Below, piece by piece: positions 34,200-47,000 of a stretch of DNA of 64,000 nt (position 1 is its first letter; each line of letters starts with the position of its first letter). The notes under the pieces are model-generated. The model saw only the letters and a program-made list of their open reading frames with translations, did no database searches and was not told the DNA's origin. Origin of the DNA: Brachypodium distachyon (lineage: Eukaryota > Streptophyta > Magnoliopsida > Poales > Poaceae); NCBI RefSeq assembly GCF_000005505.3, contig NC_016131.3, positions 23,395,501 through 23,459,500 on the forward strand, in the 5' to 3' direction. Position numbers and translations under genes: made by a program.

Positions 34200-35525
34200 A
34201 GGAAACAAAAATAGAGAAAATCTATAATAGTGGTCAATAGCAATTTAGTCTTAAAACTTGATAAAATATGGTAAAAAAAACTCAATGATTATAAGATTAA
34301 AAATTTAAGAGTAATAGATTTGTTTGATTTGTATCATCCTCCCCATGCTTAATCCATACTAGTCCTCGAGTATGTAGGATAATAAATACAATGACTTTTG
34401 AAAGCGCAACACATACATCAAACAAACGTCAAGGGTAAAACTAGGCACCATATTTTAAATCAAAAACCAAAGAAAACAGAAGACATTTTAAAACAAAAAC
34501 AATTTTCCTCGTTCTTAATTTAAAACCAAAAACCAATTAAAGCAAAAACCAAGAAAAAGAGGGAAGCTAAATTCAAACCAAGAAAAGAAGCAAGAGTGAA
34601 AACAAGAAAAACTCATTCTAGGTCAAATTAAGATAATCAAATCGGAGATTGTTGATGAAGAAGGGGGATGCAGTGGTTTGCATATAAAATCAGTATTTGT
34701 ACCACAGAAAAACTTCAGTTGGATAAACCATGAAAGAAAAGAAATAACACGCAAAATAATATCTGTTTTTAGATAGAACTTGATTTTAAAACAGAACCTG
34801 CACTTGTCTGAAAAATCTGATTTTTTTTTTGTAGAAATAGAAGACGCATACATGCACATTGTGTAAAAGTTTTAAAATTTTCTCACGTTCCAGTGAGAGG
34901 CCAAAATTCTAACACTAGCAGATATTGACAAAAGCCAACCAACTGGCATTTTTTTTTGCTAAAGTAAATTTCTTAATTACAAAACCCATAAAACAAACAA
35001 AAGATAAACTTGTTTTTGGAGTGAAATTTTTTAATGATGAAAGATTTGCGAAGGTTCAAGAGGCACAAATAAATAAAAATTCAAGGTGACCCTACTTCTC
35101 CATTAGTCATATCTTTCTTGTATACTTTTCAAAAAAAATAATTTTTTTTATTTATTTAAGAAAGTAGGACACTTATTTTTACTTTCCAAAAAGTTCCCCC
35201 TATGGTTATTTAATTTTCATAAATTTAAATCTATGAGTTTGTCTGTTTTTGTGTAGCGTACGAATGAAAGTGTTCTTCAATAAAGTTTTATGGGAATATA
35301 ATATACATTCATATCATCTAAATTTATATTGTTTTTAGATCTTTTGACACTGATAAATATGGTTTTGAATTTTTCAAAATTTTGGGCTCCATGGAGCTTG
35401 ATCTCTAAAAGCAATTTCCATAGAAATTAAGAGCTAATAAGTTGTCAGTTGTACTCAACTTTGAAGGATCGGGTACGTATGTCAAAAGATAAGTTTTGAA
35501 CTTGCACCGGGATATACACGAAGTG
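34200..35525. other. AT-rich spacer, no gene seen
   Basis: Strongly AT-rich with many A and T runs. No open frame with a recognisable domain and no clear transposon ends. It may hold old, unrecognisable repeats. Confidence 0.4.
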
Positions 35526-35531
35526 ACGTCT

Positions 35532-35555
35532 GAGAGAGAGAGAGAGAGAGAGAGA
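35532..35555. repeat. (GA)12 microsatellite
   Basis: A pure GA dinucleotide run of about 12 units in an AT-rich spacer. Such runs are often length-variable between accessions. Confidence 0.95.
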
Positions 35556-35559
35556 TCAC

Positions 35560-36640
35560 TAATAATTCTAGGATTTTTGGTGCTATCCTTCCTGTGTGCA
35601 CGTGCTTAATTTCTCCTGCTCGATCATGTGCATTTGACTGTTCGAGGAATCCATATATGTGCCTGTCAACCTAAGACTATCTTATGACCAATTAGCTATC
35701 CTGTATTATGCTACAATGCTAGATAGATCTCTTCATCTACTTGTAATTAATTAACTTTATCCTTTTCTTTTACTGAACCCTTTCTTTTAATAAAAAATTG
35801 CAGAAGAAGATTTTTTAACCTCTGTTTTCCATTTCAAAGGGATTAATTAGCACCCTGAACTAACAGAACCCAAATAAAAAAGCAGTACGATAATGCAAAG
35901 GCTGGAGCCATGCATCCTCCGTACTTCTTCCCTGAGAGACAAGCTGGTCATGGAGCCAATCATGCGAGTGCGAGTAAACTTTGGTCCACCCATCCGTGTA
36001 AATATCTCCTTCAGCAGCTAGCTAGGTAGTCAGTGAGCATACATATCTTTTTAGTTTCCCTTTACCGTGTCAAAACATATGGTGGTGGTCCACATCACAA
36101 GGCAGAGGCATTTGGATTTGGATCTACTCTGATTTCGGAAATCTGATTATTCAAGTTTTGAACACTTACCTAAATTTTGACCTCTCTTCCTCCCTTTGTG
36201 GGGATCAACTTATAGTGGAGTGTGAAAGGCGCAGAGGAAAAAGAAAGGTAAGTGATCGAGTTGAAGCATGCATGCATGCTTTGCTTGGTGTGGTAGTGGC
36301 TCAAGTGGAGACTTCAAGCTTAACAAGGTTTTTCAACATTGCCATCTATTGCTTGTCATCGTGTGTTCTCCAATAATTCAGACGCGTTTTCGAGTAAGTC
36401 TTACAAAGCCGCCGATCTCCCTTGATCAGTTTGGCATTTGTGTGTGTCACCCGAAAATATCGCTGTCGTGTGTCAATTCGAATAATTATCAGAAAACCGT
36501 AATACATAATATTTCTCTGCTCCGAGAAATTAATTTTCTTTTTAAGTGTCAGTAGTTAAACGGTATGTCCTTAAATACAAAGAAACCTGCCAATCCCCTC
36601 TTTTCTTAAAGGACAGAATGCATGGCTAAGTGTACAAGTG
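35560..36640. other. Spacer, no gene seen
   Basis: Noncoding AT-rich sequence with scattered GCATGCATG motifs. The short open frames at 36158-36555 show no domain similarity that I recognise. Confidence 0.4.
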
Positions 36641-36703
36641 ACCGACAATGGCTGTGTGAAGCGCTTCATGCAGAGGGGCAGCTCCCCCTTTTCGGAAAAA
36701 AAA
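36641..36703 (+). mobile_element. LINE 3' tail fragment
   Basis: GACAATGGCTGTGTG, a GAAGCGCTTC palindrome, TGCAGAGG, CCCCCTTTT and an eight-A run reproduce the 3' tail of the LINE family at 839 and 41310. Only the last 60 or so bases are present. Confidence 0.6.
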
Positions 36704-39467
36704 GTACACGTGACATTTCCGTTCTCCTTTTTATCACAATGCACGATTAATTTTTGTGAATTAATTTTCTTTAAAGGATGCTTCTCTTAGTTAGAATTCT
36801 TTTAACCTATTAATGCAACAGCTGAACTGCTCAATTTGTTTACAGTTAGTATTTGTGATTTTACAGTTAATGTACATGTTTCTTCCGCAAGGAAATTAGA
36901 TGTGCGTACATGTGTGTGCTGGCAAATATTTGGTGTGTTTTATATCTTTGCAGGCTAAAAGTCTTGGGTGCTATGGATGCGATTTTGACTAAAGGGTAAG
37001 ACCACAGACAAAGAATGTCAAAGTAGCAAACATGTGCAGTATGATCTGAAAGCGACCACAGCGCAGCCACCCATATCGATATTCAGTGTGTATGTGGGGC
37101 TTCAAAATGCTGTGTGGCGATGGAGAAAATCTGTCAAATCTGACCTTATACGCTAACATCCAAGATTAATCTTTACGTATACTCAAGTCCTATGCACCAA
37201 AAGCAAATTCGCCGGCCCGAGAAATTTCCATGTTGACTTACTGTTGTCGCAAAGATATTTTCGTTTTTAATAGGTCCTGTGAATAAGGTTTTGAGATGTT
37301 TTCAGTTAACACTGTGCATATGTATACATGTTGTCATGTAAGTATGCGTGTATAGCTTACACCGGTATCTGTAAACGAGTTAACTCCCATTTTGTGATCG
37401 GCCTATTTGTAACGAGTTGGCAGTTCACGGCACATTTAGAAATTTTGATCACTTTACAGTTTACACCGTAGTTTAAAAGCTGAATTCCAATCTCCAAGTA
37501 CATATTTTATAGATCGGAACTAGCTCCCTTCGTTCCGAAATAAGTGACGTGAATTTGTATAAGAATCTGAAATAGGGTGCAGAGCGGTCAAATCTCTAAA
37601 ACGTGGTGTAAAATCATCACGTCGTGACAAAAAATATGTGGTCAACGTTGGAACATTAAAACTCTTTATAAACCAATACTCAAAATGTGGTTAATCGCTT
37701 GAATAAGCGAGTCCGTGTGGTGTATCAATCATCACACTGTTTGACAACATCTCGACACTGCGCCCCCCCCCCTACAACGATCCAAAGGACCACCTTTTTC
37801 CTTGATGCAAGCCTGGATCAGAATCTTAGAAAGCAAATCTCGGTTACACGCTCACAAATAATGCAATTTTCCTGTTACCATAGGAAGGAAGTACGCATAT
37901 ATATGAATCATGTGTAACAACAAACAAAGCCAACCGAACTAGTACTACATATTCATATGGAGAAGAAAAAAGGAACACGCTCGAGCTAGCGGCAGCACGT
38001 AGAAACAAAGCCCGTGCCCCTGATGGGTGAATATATAAGGTGTGCTGTTAGCTTTGTTTCTTTATGGATCTCTCAAAAGAAAAGAAAAAAAACTTTGTTT
38101 CTTTATGGTGGAGCACATCAGCGTCAGTGTCCATGACCCAGATATGTACGCACACGAAAGGCCATCTGCCCTCGCTAGCTGCTGCTGCTGCTAGTGTCAA
38201 AATCACCAACCGCAACGGCAGCAGCAAATCCCATGGAATCTCGTCACAGTCTTTTCCGGACCCCTCACTGTTTGCTCAAGTCGAGACAGACGTAGCAACC
38301 CAGCACTAGCCACGGTTCGCTAGCTCCCCCGCCGGGTTTTCTGGTTGGCGCGTGCGCTAGCTACGAGCCTCCGTGCAGCGAGACGAGATCGATCTCATTT
38401 GGCGTTTGAAAAACTCTGGCGCGGGCGACACATAACGGCTTGACTGGACGTGTCAAGCGGGCTTCTTTCCGACCTGATTTTACTGAGGTTGAAGTCTTCG
38501 TAGGAAAGAGTTTTTGCTTACTGCTGCAGGCCGAGATGATCAATAAAGTGAAAACAAATGAGCCATATCGATCATGTTTATTGGTAACCAAATAGAAGCT
38601 TTATCTGGACTAACTAAGAGTGCACGTATGTACATAACCACCTAGAAAAATAGAAAAAAGGGCGCAGATTACCAAACATTCATAACAGAAAAAAAAAATT
38701 AGCGCGAGGTCGCAAGGAGAAGCGGAAAGTTACATATAGCACGGCAGAAGTCGCTACTACATATGTATGTATTACCGACGGGTCTTGAACCTTCACATAT
38801 GACGCGTGAGGTATTAGTCATTAATTTGTCATGCTTGGTGACTCCGGTCAACACTTGTGACCACTCACCGTTGACGGGCCTGACGAGAAATGTCCGTAGG
38901 CGGTGACCTTTTCAGTGCAGAACTGGGAGTCCGTAGTGTTTGAACTTCTGAGTCGGACAAGTTCTCTGGCTTCCTCCGATAGATTTACGTCGGAACCGTC
39001 GAAAGAAATTGGGTTTCTCTCGATTGTTGTTCGGTTACTGTAACACCCATCCTCCCCTTCACCGGTACGTAGTAGCTACTCCTTGCAGCTCTTTAGGCTC
39101 AAGGTTGTCCGAAAAGAAAATACATCTTATTGGATGGGTAGTCTACAAATCATATTAAGACTTGGGTCAGGCTGTTACATACCCCCCTCTTAGAGGGCTG
39201 ACATCAACCAGGAATGTTTACCCTCTTGGCACATGTCCCCCATGTCTGCTGCTAACCCGCACAAACATGTGTAACCGCAAGGGTCAACTCTGGTACTTAT
39301 TTGTAACACCCCAGCCATCCCCTGCCCGGGTAGTAATTCCTCATGTCGATCGGCTCCTCTAGGCTCAAGATTGTCTCCAACTACCAAGACTGGTCTTCTC
39401 AGCATGCTTGGTGATGAGCTACCAAAAAGAAGGTGCATTTTGTTGGTATTAATTAGTAGTCTATCAA
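36704..39467. other. Spacer with degenerate repeats, no gene seen
   Basis: No coding region supported. A half-Stowaway end lies near 37532 (CTCCCTTCGTTCCGAAATAA) without a partner. Two related stretches starting GTAACACCC occur at about 39041 and 39304. Both run into a GGCTCAAG.TTGTC motif and look like copies of one unidentified repeat. Confidence 0.4.
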
Positions 39468-39475
39468 TTTTATTA

Positions 39476-40182
39476 GGCAGATTCTACGGTACCCAATACT
39501 TCCTTGGACTAGATGGAGTATTAGAGAAGGGCGTCATGGACTTTTCACGATTAGTAAAAATTAAAACAAAAAATACCCAGGGCCGCCGCCGTCCTCACCC
39601 ATGTTGGCCGCCACCAGCACATGTGCCTCCCGGCGCCGGCAGGGTCAGCGCCGTCCACGCCCCCGACGGCCGCCACCGAGCACACGCGGCCACGAGCCTC
39701 CCCGCGCCAGCTGCCACCGAGCAGGCCGCGTGGCCGCCGCTGCCCTCGCCCGCGCTCCCGCGCCGGCAGGGCCGTCGCCGTCCTCGCCCGCGCCGGCCAC
39801 CACCGAGCACAAGAGGCCATGCGCGCCCATCCTCCCCCCCCCCTCCCCCCCCGCACACGCTCCTCCCCGCGCTGGCAGTGCCGCTGCCGTCCTCGCCCGT
39901 GCCGGCCGCCACCGAGCACACGCGGCCATGCGCCTCCCCACGCTGGCGTGGCCGCCGCCGTCCTCGCCCAAGCCGGCCGCCCCCCGCACACGCTCCTCCC
40001 AGTCACGGTTGCCGTTTTTCTCCCCGTTACATTTTTACCCTTGTTTTCTTAATACTCCGTTTGTTCTGACAGGATACTCCATAGATCTAAATTGGAGTAT
40101 TTAGGAGTAGCAACTAATCTGTGCCCTTGGATCAAAAAAAAGGAACGGTCTAAATTAATTTCGGGGTACCGTAGAATCTCAT
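39476..40182. mobile_element. TIR element carrying a GC-rich minisatellite
   Basis: Perfect 15-bp inverted repeats GATTCTACGGTACCC (39480-39494) and their complement (40164-40178) lie just inside 8-bp direct repeats TTTTATTA at 39468-39475 and 40183-40190. The interior from 39585 to 40000 is extremely GC-rich and is built of diverged tandem units. Open frames exist there in every phase, which is typical of GC-rich repeats rather than a gene. It could be a hAT or Mutator-type carrier. Confidence 0.65.
39585..40000. repeat. GC-rich degenerate minisatellite (about 100-150-bp units)
   Basis: Units with GCCGTCCTCGCCCGCGCCGG, then CACCGAGCACA and GGCCATGCGC, recur near 39640, 39780, 39885 and 39950 with substitutions and indels. 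It is confined between the TIRs of the 39476-40182 element. Confidence 0.65.
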
Positions 40183-40190
40183 TTTTATTA

Positions 40191-41309
40191 AGCCTTTGGC
40201 CATTATAGTCACGCGAGTGAATTATCGGTGGTTCCTCTGAGTAAACACTTGCTCCAACATAGAGGTGGTGAAGCTTTTTTTAGAGTTTATTACCTCCAAA
40301 TGAATTCAAATACATACCACCTCTAGGTGCTGATTTTGAAAAGGACCGAACTGTTCAATACCACTGAACAAGGACCTTGAAGTACTGCATTTCAAGAAAG
40401 TAGCTATTGGATTCAAACTTCGGTACCCCACTAGTGTTGGTACAATATCTCCGAATTATAGTCCTTTTGACAATGTAATGTAGCATTTTGGAGACTCCTA
40501 CGTATATATTACAGCTCCGGCCCTTGGTTTTGCTTGTGCTTCCATCTCTCTTGTGGCCGTCTTTGACTTCATGCCTCTTAAATTAGTAAACTTTCCTCTT
40601 GTGTTTGTGATTTCATATTGATGGAGGGATTCTTGGAAATTGGGTTGGATTCCCATCGAGAACTCAAGCGAGATATCTTCGGCAAAGACAAGGCCAAGTT
40701 CTTGTTACTATTGGAGTGTGTGCTCCTCCTAACCGCCTAATAGTGCTTGGAAGTCATAGATTTGTGAAGACATACCAAGATTGGTGGTAGCAAGCTAGCG
40801 ATGCCGAGTACAGAATGTGTGGCAATGGTATAGGAGAAGAAGGGTGACGAGGAAAGGTCCCCAAATAGAGGCAACATTCGCAGAGTGGTCGCCAGGGGCT
40901 CGATGGTGAGAACGCGCTAGGTTTCGCACCCTAGGGCTTCTGATCCACATTTTTAGGGGGCTCCGATATACAGGGTGCTTGGAGGAGACAAAGGTTTTGA
41001 TCCTACACCTGGCTTTGACGAGTTCCATCAGTGATGGGTGTTTCTCGTCCTATGATGACCTTGATATATATCACAGACAAAAGTCTACAGATTTCTTGTC
41101 AAATCATCACAAATGAGGCTTTTTTTTTCAGGGAACATAGAGGTTTTACCAATATATCTGTAGCTTATTCTGTAGCAGTTATATATTGCATACTTACACA
41201 TATACAGTATATCTCTAGATTGCAAGGGCAATTTCGTGGCCGGACTGCCCTCCCAAGTTAAGAAGAAAAACAAAATGATCAATGCTTAGAGTAGTTATGG
41301 AGATCGATA
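40191..41309. other. Spacer, no gene seen
   Basis: No convincing coding sequence or transposon ends. A short open stretch near 40620-40740 encodes a peptide without a recognised domain. Confidence 0.4.
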
Positions 41310-41970
41310 GTGATACTTATGTGGTTCCTAGATCGGCATGTTATTTTAACTAAAGACAATCTTGCGAAGCGGAATTGGCAAGGGAGTTTAAAATGTTGCT
41401 TCTGTGATGCTGATGAGAGCATTCAACATCTTTTTCTCTCCTGTCCTCTTGCTCGTATTATCTGCCGTATCATTTTTATTACTTTTAACTTCCACCCCTG
41501 ACATCAATTACTAATTTGTTTGGTAACTGGCTTTATGGGGTAGAGAAAAAACTTAAAGCTCATATGCGGATGGGAGTTTCGGCTTTCTGTTGGGCTATCT
41601 GGAATTGCAAGAATGATGTGGTTTTTAATCGATCCAGAGTTTACAACTTTTTGCAGGTTATCTTCAAAGCTACGCACTAGATCCGTCTTTGAGTTTTCCT
41701 GCTTCCTATGCACCTGCGGGGACTTCTGGATATTGGATGCAACCGGAAGGAGACGGTATCTCGGGATATCTTCAACTGGGCTAGCTGGCAGTGTACTAGA
41801 CGCCTTCAATTATAAATTCGTCATGATTGATATTTTTAGCTGGCTTATTTTTGTATCCACGGCGCTTGTCGGTGACTTGTAAGACCTACTCCTTATAACT
41901 TTGCAAGAAAAATGACTGTGTGCATCGATTAATGCAGAGGCTGGGGTTTCCACCCCTTTTGGGAAAAAAA
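41310..41970 (+). mobile_element. LINE fragment (zf-RVT end and 3' tail), plus strand
   Basis: Closely matches the LINE at 839-1543 but in the opposite orientation: KDNLAKRNW, the CCFCDADESIQHLFLSCPLA zinc-binding block, the WAIWNCKNDVVFN region, and a tail with GTGTGCATCG...ATGCAGAGG ending in poly-A at 41970. Stops and frameshifts occur, for example near 41503. It is 5'-truncated near 41310. Confidence 0.85.
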
Positions 41971-41990
41971 CTTAGCCTAGCTAGTCCCTA

Positions 41991-42224
41991 CTCCCTCTGT
42001 CCATTTTTATGGGGTGCTTTGGTTTTGTCACCGATACCAAGGGAGCCACGGGAGTCTGCTTTTTGACCAAACTACCCAATGAAGTGTGCCCACCCAAGTC
42101 ACTGCCAATCGCATGAGGTTGTGTGAGAGAAAGCTGGATACTTTAATGTCAAGAGATCAATACGCTTTTTATAAATGGACCAGGCTGCTCAAATAAAACG
42201 CCTGGCAAAGAGTGACGGAGGGAG
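41991..42224. mobile_element. Stowaway MITE
   Basis: A 234-bp element, TA-flanked, with ends CTCCCTCTGTCCATTTTTAT and a right-hand inverse ending AGTGACGGAGGGAG. It is inserted 20 bp after the LINE poly-A tail. Confidence 0.8.
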
Positions 42225-43540
42225 TACGCAGGGTTGATGATTATATCACTTGAGCATGCATTGACTAGTTAATTAATCTACTTTGTTGCTAGTTATTAGA
42301 CTCAGATCGTTGGGGTCTGTGAGAGATAATGACCATTTTTAATTTGTTTCCATCCACAACCGGCTATAGCTAGGTCTAGCGCCAAATTGTTCTTCTCCCA
42401 GACACCGAGAAGTCAAGAACATTCCTTCTGCACCAATCATAGGTTAGGTTCACAAGTGGCCGAACTTAAATACATAATACATACTCCTATGATGTAACCA
42501 CCACAACACAATCATGACTAATTTGTCAACACCTGAATTGAATAATGTGAATCGCAATGCACATAAGGCCGACGTACCCCTCTCCTAATTAAAGTGGCAC
42601 GCTTAATTAATTTAATGCATGCTTGCTAGGAGTTCACCTCCCAATAATTTATAGCTAGTGCATGTTATAATTAATTAACACCTCCGTTAGTTTGGATTAT
42701 CATAAGCTCCCTCTCGATCACTGATCTTGCCAAAAAAAAAACTTGGCATTTTGCTTGAGGAGACCAGATGGGATTGTGATGGGGAGTGGTGGCTCCCCAC
42801 AACCTCAACCTTAGCCCATTAGGCAATCGTGTGACATCTCTTTCCACTACTTGCTTGAACTTGCTTTTCAGTATATCATCGCTAGCTTTGCAAGTCCGGC
42901 TTTTAGTTTCCCTCTCTTCTCTCCTGATCTTAACGTTGATGATCACTTTCTGCCCATCGTTAACCACCGTCTCACACCAATTAATTCTCCCTGTCTACAA
43001 CAATACGCGCATGTCGCTGTGGCCTTTAGGATGAAGCATGCTTTATTTTGCATCCTCCTCTGAAATTTCAGTATATAATTTTAGATAATTGACACTTCAA
43101 TATATATTCATAGATGTACGAAACATGCATGGATAGTACCAATTATTGACCTCAAAATTAACTCCCCAAATACCTTTAATTAGGTATACGAAAGACACCC
43201 CGTACCAAATTTTGTCTTAGTTTGTGTCTTTTTGATATATATAGGATGGCAATCTCAGTCTACCGTTTACATTAGGTTAACCAAATTTAGTTTTATTTTT
43301 TTAGCAAATGATCCGATTTATTGAAACTGAAACACACACAAGCAATAAACTTTATGATAAAACTAAAAGTTGCATAAAAAATATTTCAAGTCATCGCCTC
43401 TGGCTGATCTTTTACATCTCGACATTTCTCCAAAGTTCCGACGAGAAAAGTACAGAAAACCAAACTTGCATGAGCTAAATTAACCTCAAAGTTTTTAAAA
43501 TGCTGCTTTAGGCTACCACTGAAATAAAAGTTTAGATCGA
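42225..43540. other. Spacer, no gene seen
   Basis: AT-rich and noncoding. The short open frames at 42786-43063 lack recognisable domains. Confidence 0.4.
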
Positions 43541-44046
43541 TGAACACGTTGACATCGTCACCGGAGGTTTTAGCATCGGTGGCGGGTAAAATACCCACCA
43601 CTGTTGCACCGAGATCACCAATGGTGGGTTAAATACCCGCCACCGAAGACCTACAAACCGCCACTGTAAATCCCTCCGGCACCACCCGAAAAGTGCGTGG
43701 AGTACATCAGTGGCGGGCAAATTATCCGCCACTGGACATTTCTAGTGGCGGTCTTTTGCCACCGCCACTGGAACCTTTTCCAGTGGCGATGGTGTATAAC
43801 CATCACTGGTACTGTTTTTTCCCAAAATAAATAAATGAATTATTTATAAAAATAAATATTCCTGTAGCACAGAAATAGCAGGAATACAGCACATAGCAGA
43901 AATACAGTAGCACAGTATACAGCACCAAAGAAACAGAATAGCAGGAAATATATTACAAAGTTCCACACGAGTTAAACATTCAAGTCACATGCATGTATAC
44001 AAAGTGTTTGAAAGAATGAGCCACAAATAGAAGTGTTCCATACAAA

Positions 44047-47000
44047 TTAGCCACTTTTGGCGATAATCCCGCCGCCGTAGTAATCCCCGCTCGATTTGAG
44101 GACCTCCTTGTTGAGGATTTCGCCGATGTCCTTCTGGATCTCGTACACGAGAATTTATGAGTTGTGCCCTAACTCGGCGTTTGCTAGAAACCAATTCCTC
44201 ACTTCTTCGAAGGTCTTCTTCCCCTTCGACTGGAAGTCGTTGATCATCTGCTGAATAGTGTGCACACAGTAGTAACCACAGTAGACGGATCCTTCAGGCT
44301 GTTGCTCGTAGGGGAAGTTGAAAGTGTGCCTGAGGGGAGCGTCATGATTGCGGCTGAAGCTAGGCATCCCGTACCATTTCACCGCATCGCGATAGGCTGC
44401 GTCGATGACATATTTGATCGGCTCAAAGTCGCGTTGTGGTTCATTCCCCTTGCGTCGCAGTGGATCAAAATATGTGGCCCCTCCCATATCGAGGCAGATG
44501 GCGATTGTCACCCAATGGCCGCTGTTTCACAAAAGTACGCACATTGTATTAGCCAAATAATATAACAAGCAAGTCTTCCGACGGAAAAGGATTTATGTAT
44601 TCACGCGAATTGAAAACAACTTACTGTAGATGGTACAATATCAATACAAAACGGCGGTCTTTGTGCTTCAACATGAATTGAGTGAGGTATTCAATGGCCA
44701 ACGTTCTACTTTCGACCAACAATGGGTCTGGACCAAGCAAAGTGGCGTTGAAGAGAAGGGGGTCGGCGACGGCCATCCCGTATTGCTTCACCCTATAGGC
44801 CTCCCATCGTGTAGTGTACACACCACAATCTTAATATGACGTTGTTGAGGCACTTGCGGTTGAAGAGGTGAAACAAGTTGAGGAAGTCAATGCCGAAGGT
44901 AACGTCGTTTTCTCTCTAGATTTCCCCCGTATTGGAGTCGAAGAAGCCATAGTGCTTTGGCACTCGAACCCTAATTTCCAAATTTGTTAGGTCTACGCCT
45001 GATGATGCCACATTTCCAAATTGGAAGAATCACCTGTCCACGAAATAAGATCCATCAGGCAATCTATCTCCAACACGGGGGTGGGTGGGCATCTTCAGAA
45101 TGTCTGGTCGCTCTTCCCAAATCCCTTCTATCTGCGGCGCGGTCTTTGGTTGTCTTCTCGTAGAAGACGACTCTTTCCCCTCCTTGGAGGAGCCCTTGCT
45201 TGCCTAGCTGCCTGTCCCCCTCTTGTTTTTCCTGCGTCTCAGGAAATCGGAACTGTCCGGTTTATGGGGGACCTGCATCCCAGATGGGGCACTTGGACGG
45301 GGCTCTAACGGGGCCGATTGTGCTGCGGCTATCTGAGGGACGGGTCTTGGTGCGGATGGCTTCGGGGCTCCGGGTTTGGGCAACGACGGAGGATTTTAGC
45401 CTCCATTGTCGTCGCTGCACTCCGCCGCAGGTGAGAAGTCTCGTTCTGCAGGCTCGTAGTCCAAAGGATCGGGTGAGGCGCCAAGCGGCGACGGAGACGT
45501 CAGGCGCCGGGCGGGTGGAGACGACCGAGGCGGGGCGATGGAGATGGAGACGGAGAAGGCTCCATAGCGAGGACCACCAACCTCCTAGGCCAGATGAGGT
45601 AGGAGTTGACGCAATCCCTTAGGGTCGTCGCCTCTTCGTGCGGTGGATAAGGGACCGGTTCGTCCTCGAAGCCCTTGAGCACGGAGTCCACCTGCACCCT
45701 GACCATGTCGTCTCGCAGTGTCACGTGGTGCACCACGGCCGTACGCGGCATCAGCAACCCGCATGCGCCCAGAGGATTCCCCACCGTCGGCATGTGTAGC
45801 TGGCATTTGATGCCCTTCTGCGCATGACAAACATGGCAACATCATTAATAGATTGGAGCATGATAGTGGTATTTCACTATGTTTCGTAGCGCGGGGAGAC
45901 GCTTACCGTGAGGTTCTCGTCGGGTGGCCCAAGCAGGTCAAGCTGGCACTCGGTGCCAGAGCATGAGGTGCTCTTATTGGGTAGCGGGGACGGATCCGGT
46001 GTGGGCGGGGTTGGTTGGATGGGCGCCGGCGGGAAAACATCGTGATCAAAGAAGTTGTCGACGTCACGCTGGTCCCTTGCATGCCGCATGAGCTTCTTGA
46101 GCTCCTCCCTCGCCAACACCCGGATCTTCTCATCTAATTCCTCTGAGCTCTGTTCTTTGCTGGACGCCCTTCTGCGTTTGCGGGAACCTTGCTCTTTCGC
46201 CATCTGCCTGCGAAAGGGCCCGGAACCGACACCTTGCATATGGCCCCCGTGCTCACTTTGTTGCAGAGCGTAGCTGATGGCATCATCCCACTGTTGGTTG
46301 ATAGAGGAGTGGGAGCCATCCGACTCCCACTCTGCCATTGTACCCTGTATACAAAAAACAACATGCTCGGTGTTAATCTTATATGTGAGTATAAGAAGCC
46401 CAACCGATAAAAGAAGATGTCAGGACGAGGCCTTACGAGTGCAGCCTCTTGCTTCTCTGACATAGGCTCCAGGCCCGCCCACTGATTTGCGGTCATGGAC
46501 GACCGCAGCCATTTGCTGGAGCGCTCACCGCGAAGCAAAATTGGGACCCTCGGCTGTATACCGGCTTGGTCCAATGCCGCGTCCTCCTTCGCCCATACCT
46601 TCTCCTTTCCAGGGCGTCCACGACTGCCGAGGCGGTGGTCGAATGGCTTTTTCTCACGGAGCTCCTTGTACCATTTTTGGCTGGCCTTGAATTCATCTGA
46701 CCTGACCCACACCTTGAACCTCTCTCAGTCCTCCTCCGAGATCCCCTTCCAGTGCTTGTTAACCACCGTCTTCCAGTCTTTGCCGATGAGCTTCCTGCAG
46801 TTATATTGCCACGTGCTCTGGCCCTTCCTCATGACTTGGTGCATCCGCCACTCCAACCGTCTCCTGATCTCATCATTGGCAGGCACGAACCGCTTCCATG
46901 CCGCCTCGTAACAGTCCTGCATCACAGCTTTCAGGACGTCGCTCCATCTTTGATAGATCCGAGCGCGTACCCGTACTATGGCGTTGCATGTGTTCGAGAA

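Noticed and set aside
37532..37580. Stowaway MITE at CTCCCTTCGTTCCGAAATAA
   Set aside because: Only one end is recognisable. No partner inverted repeat within a reasonable distance.
39551..40104. Seven or more open frames of 100-230 codons
   Set aside because: They overlap in all phases over a GC-rich minisatellite inside a TIR element. No frame is preferred and no domain is seen.
43440..43530. Left terminus of the large CACTA element
   Set aside because: TACAGAAAACC at about 43452 and CACTGAAATAAAAG at about 43514 both partly resemble the right end, but neither has the full terminus nor a TTT duplication matching 54893-54895.
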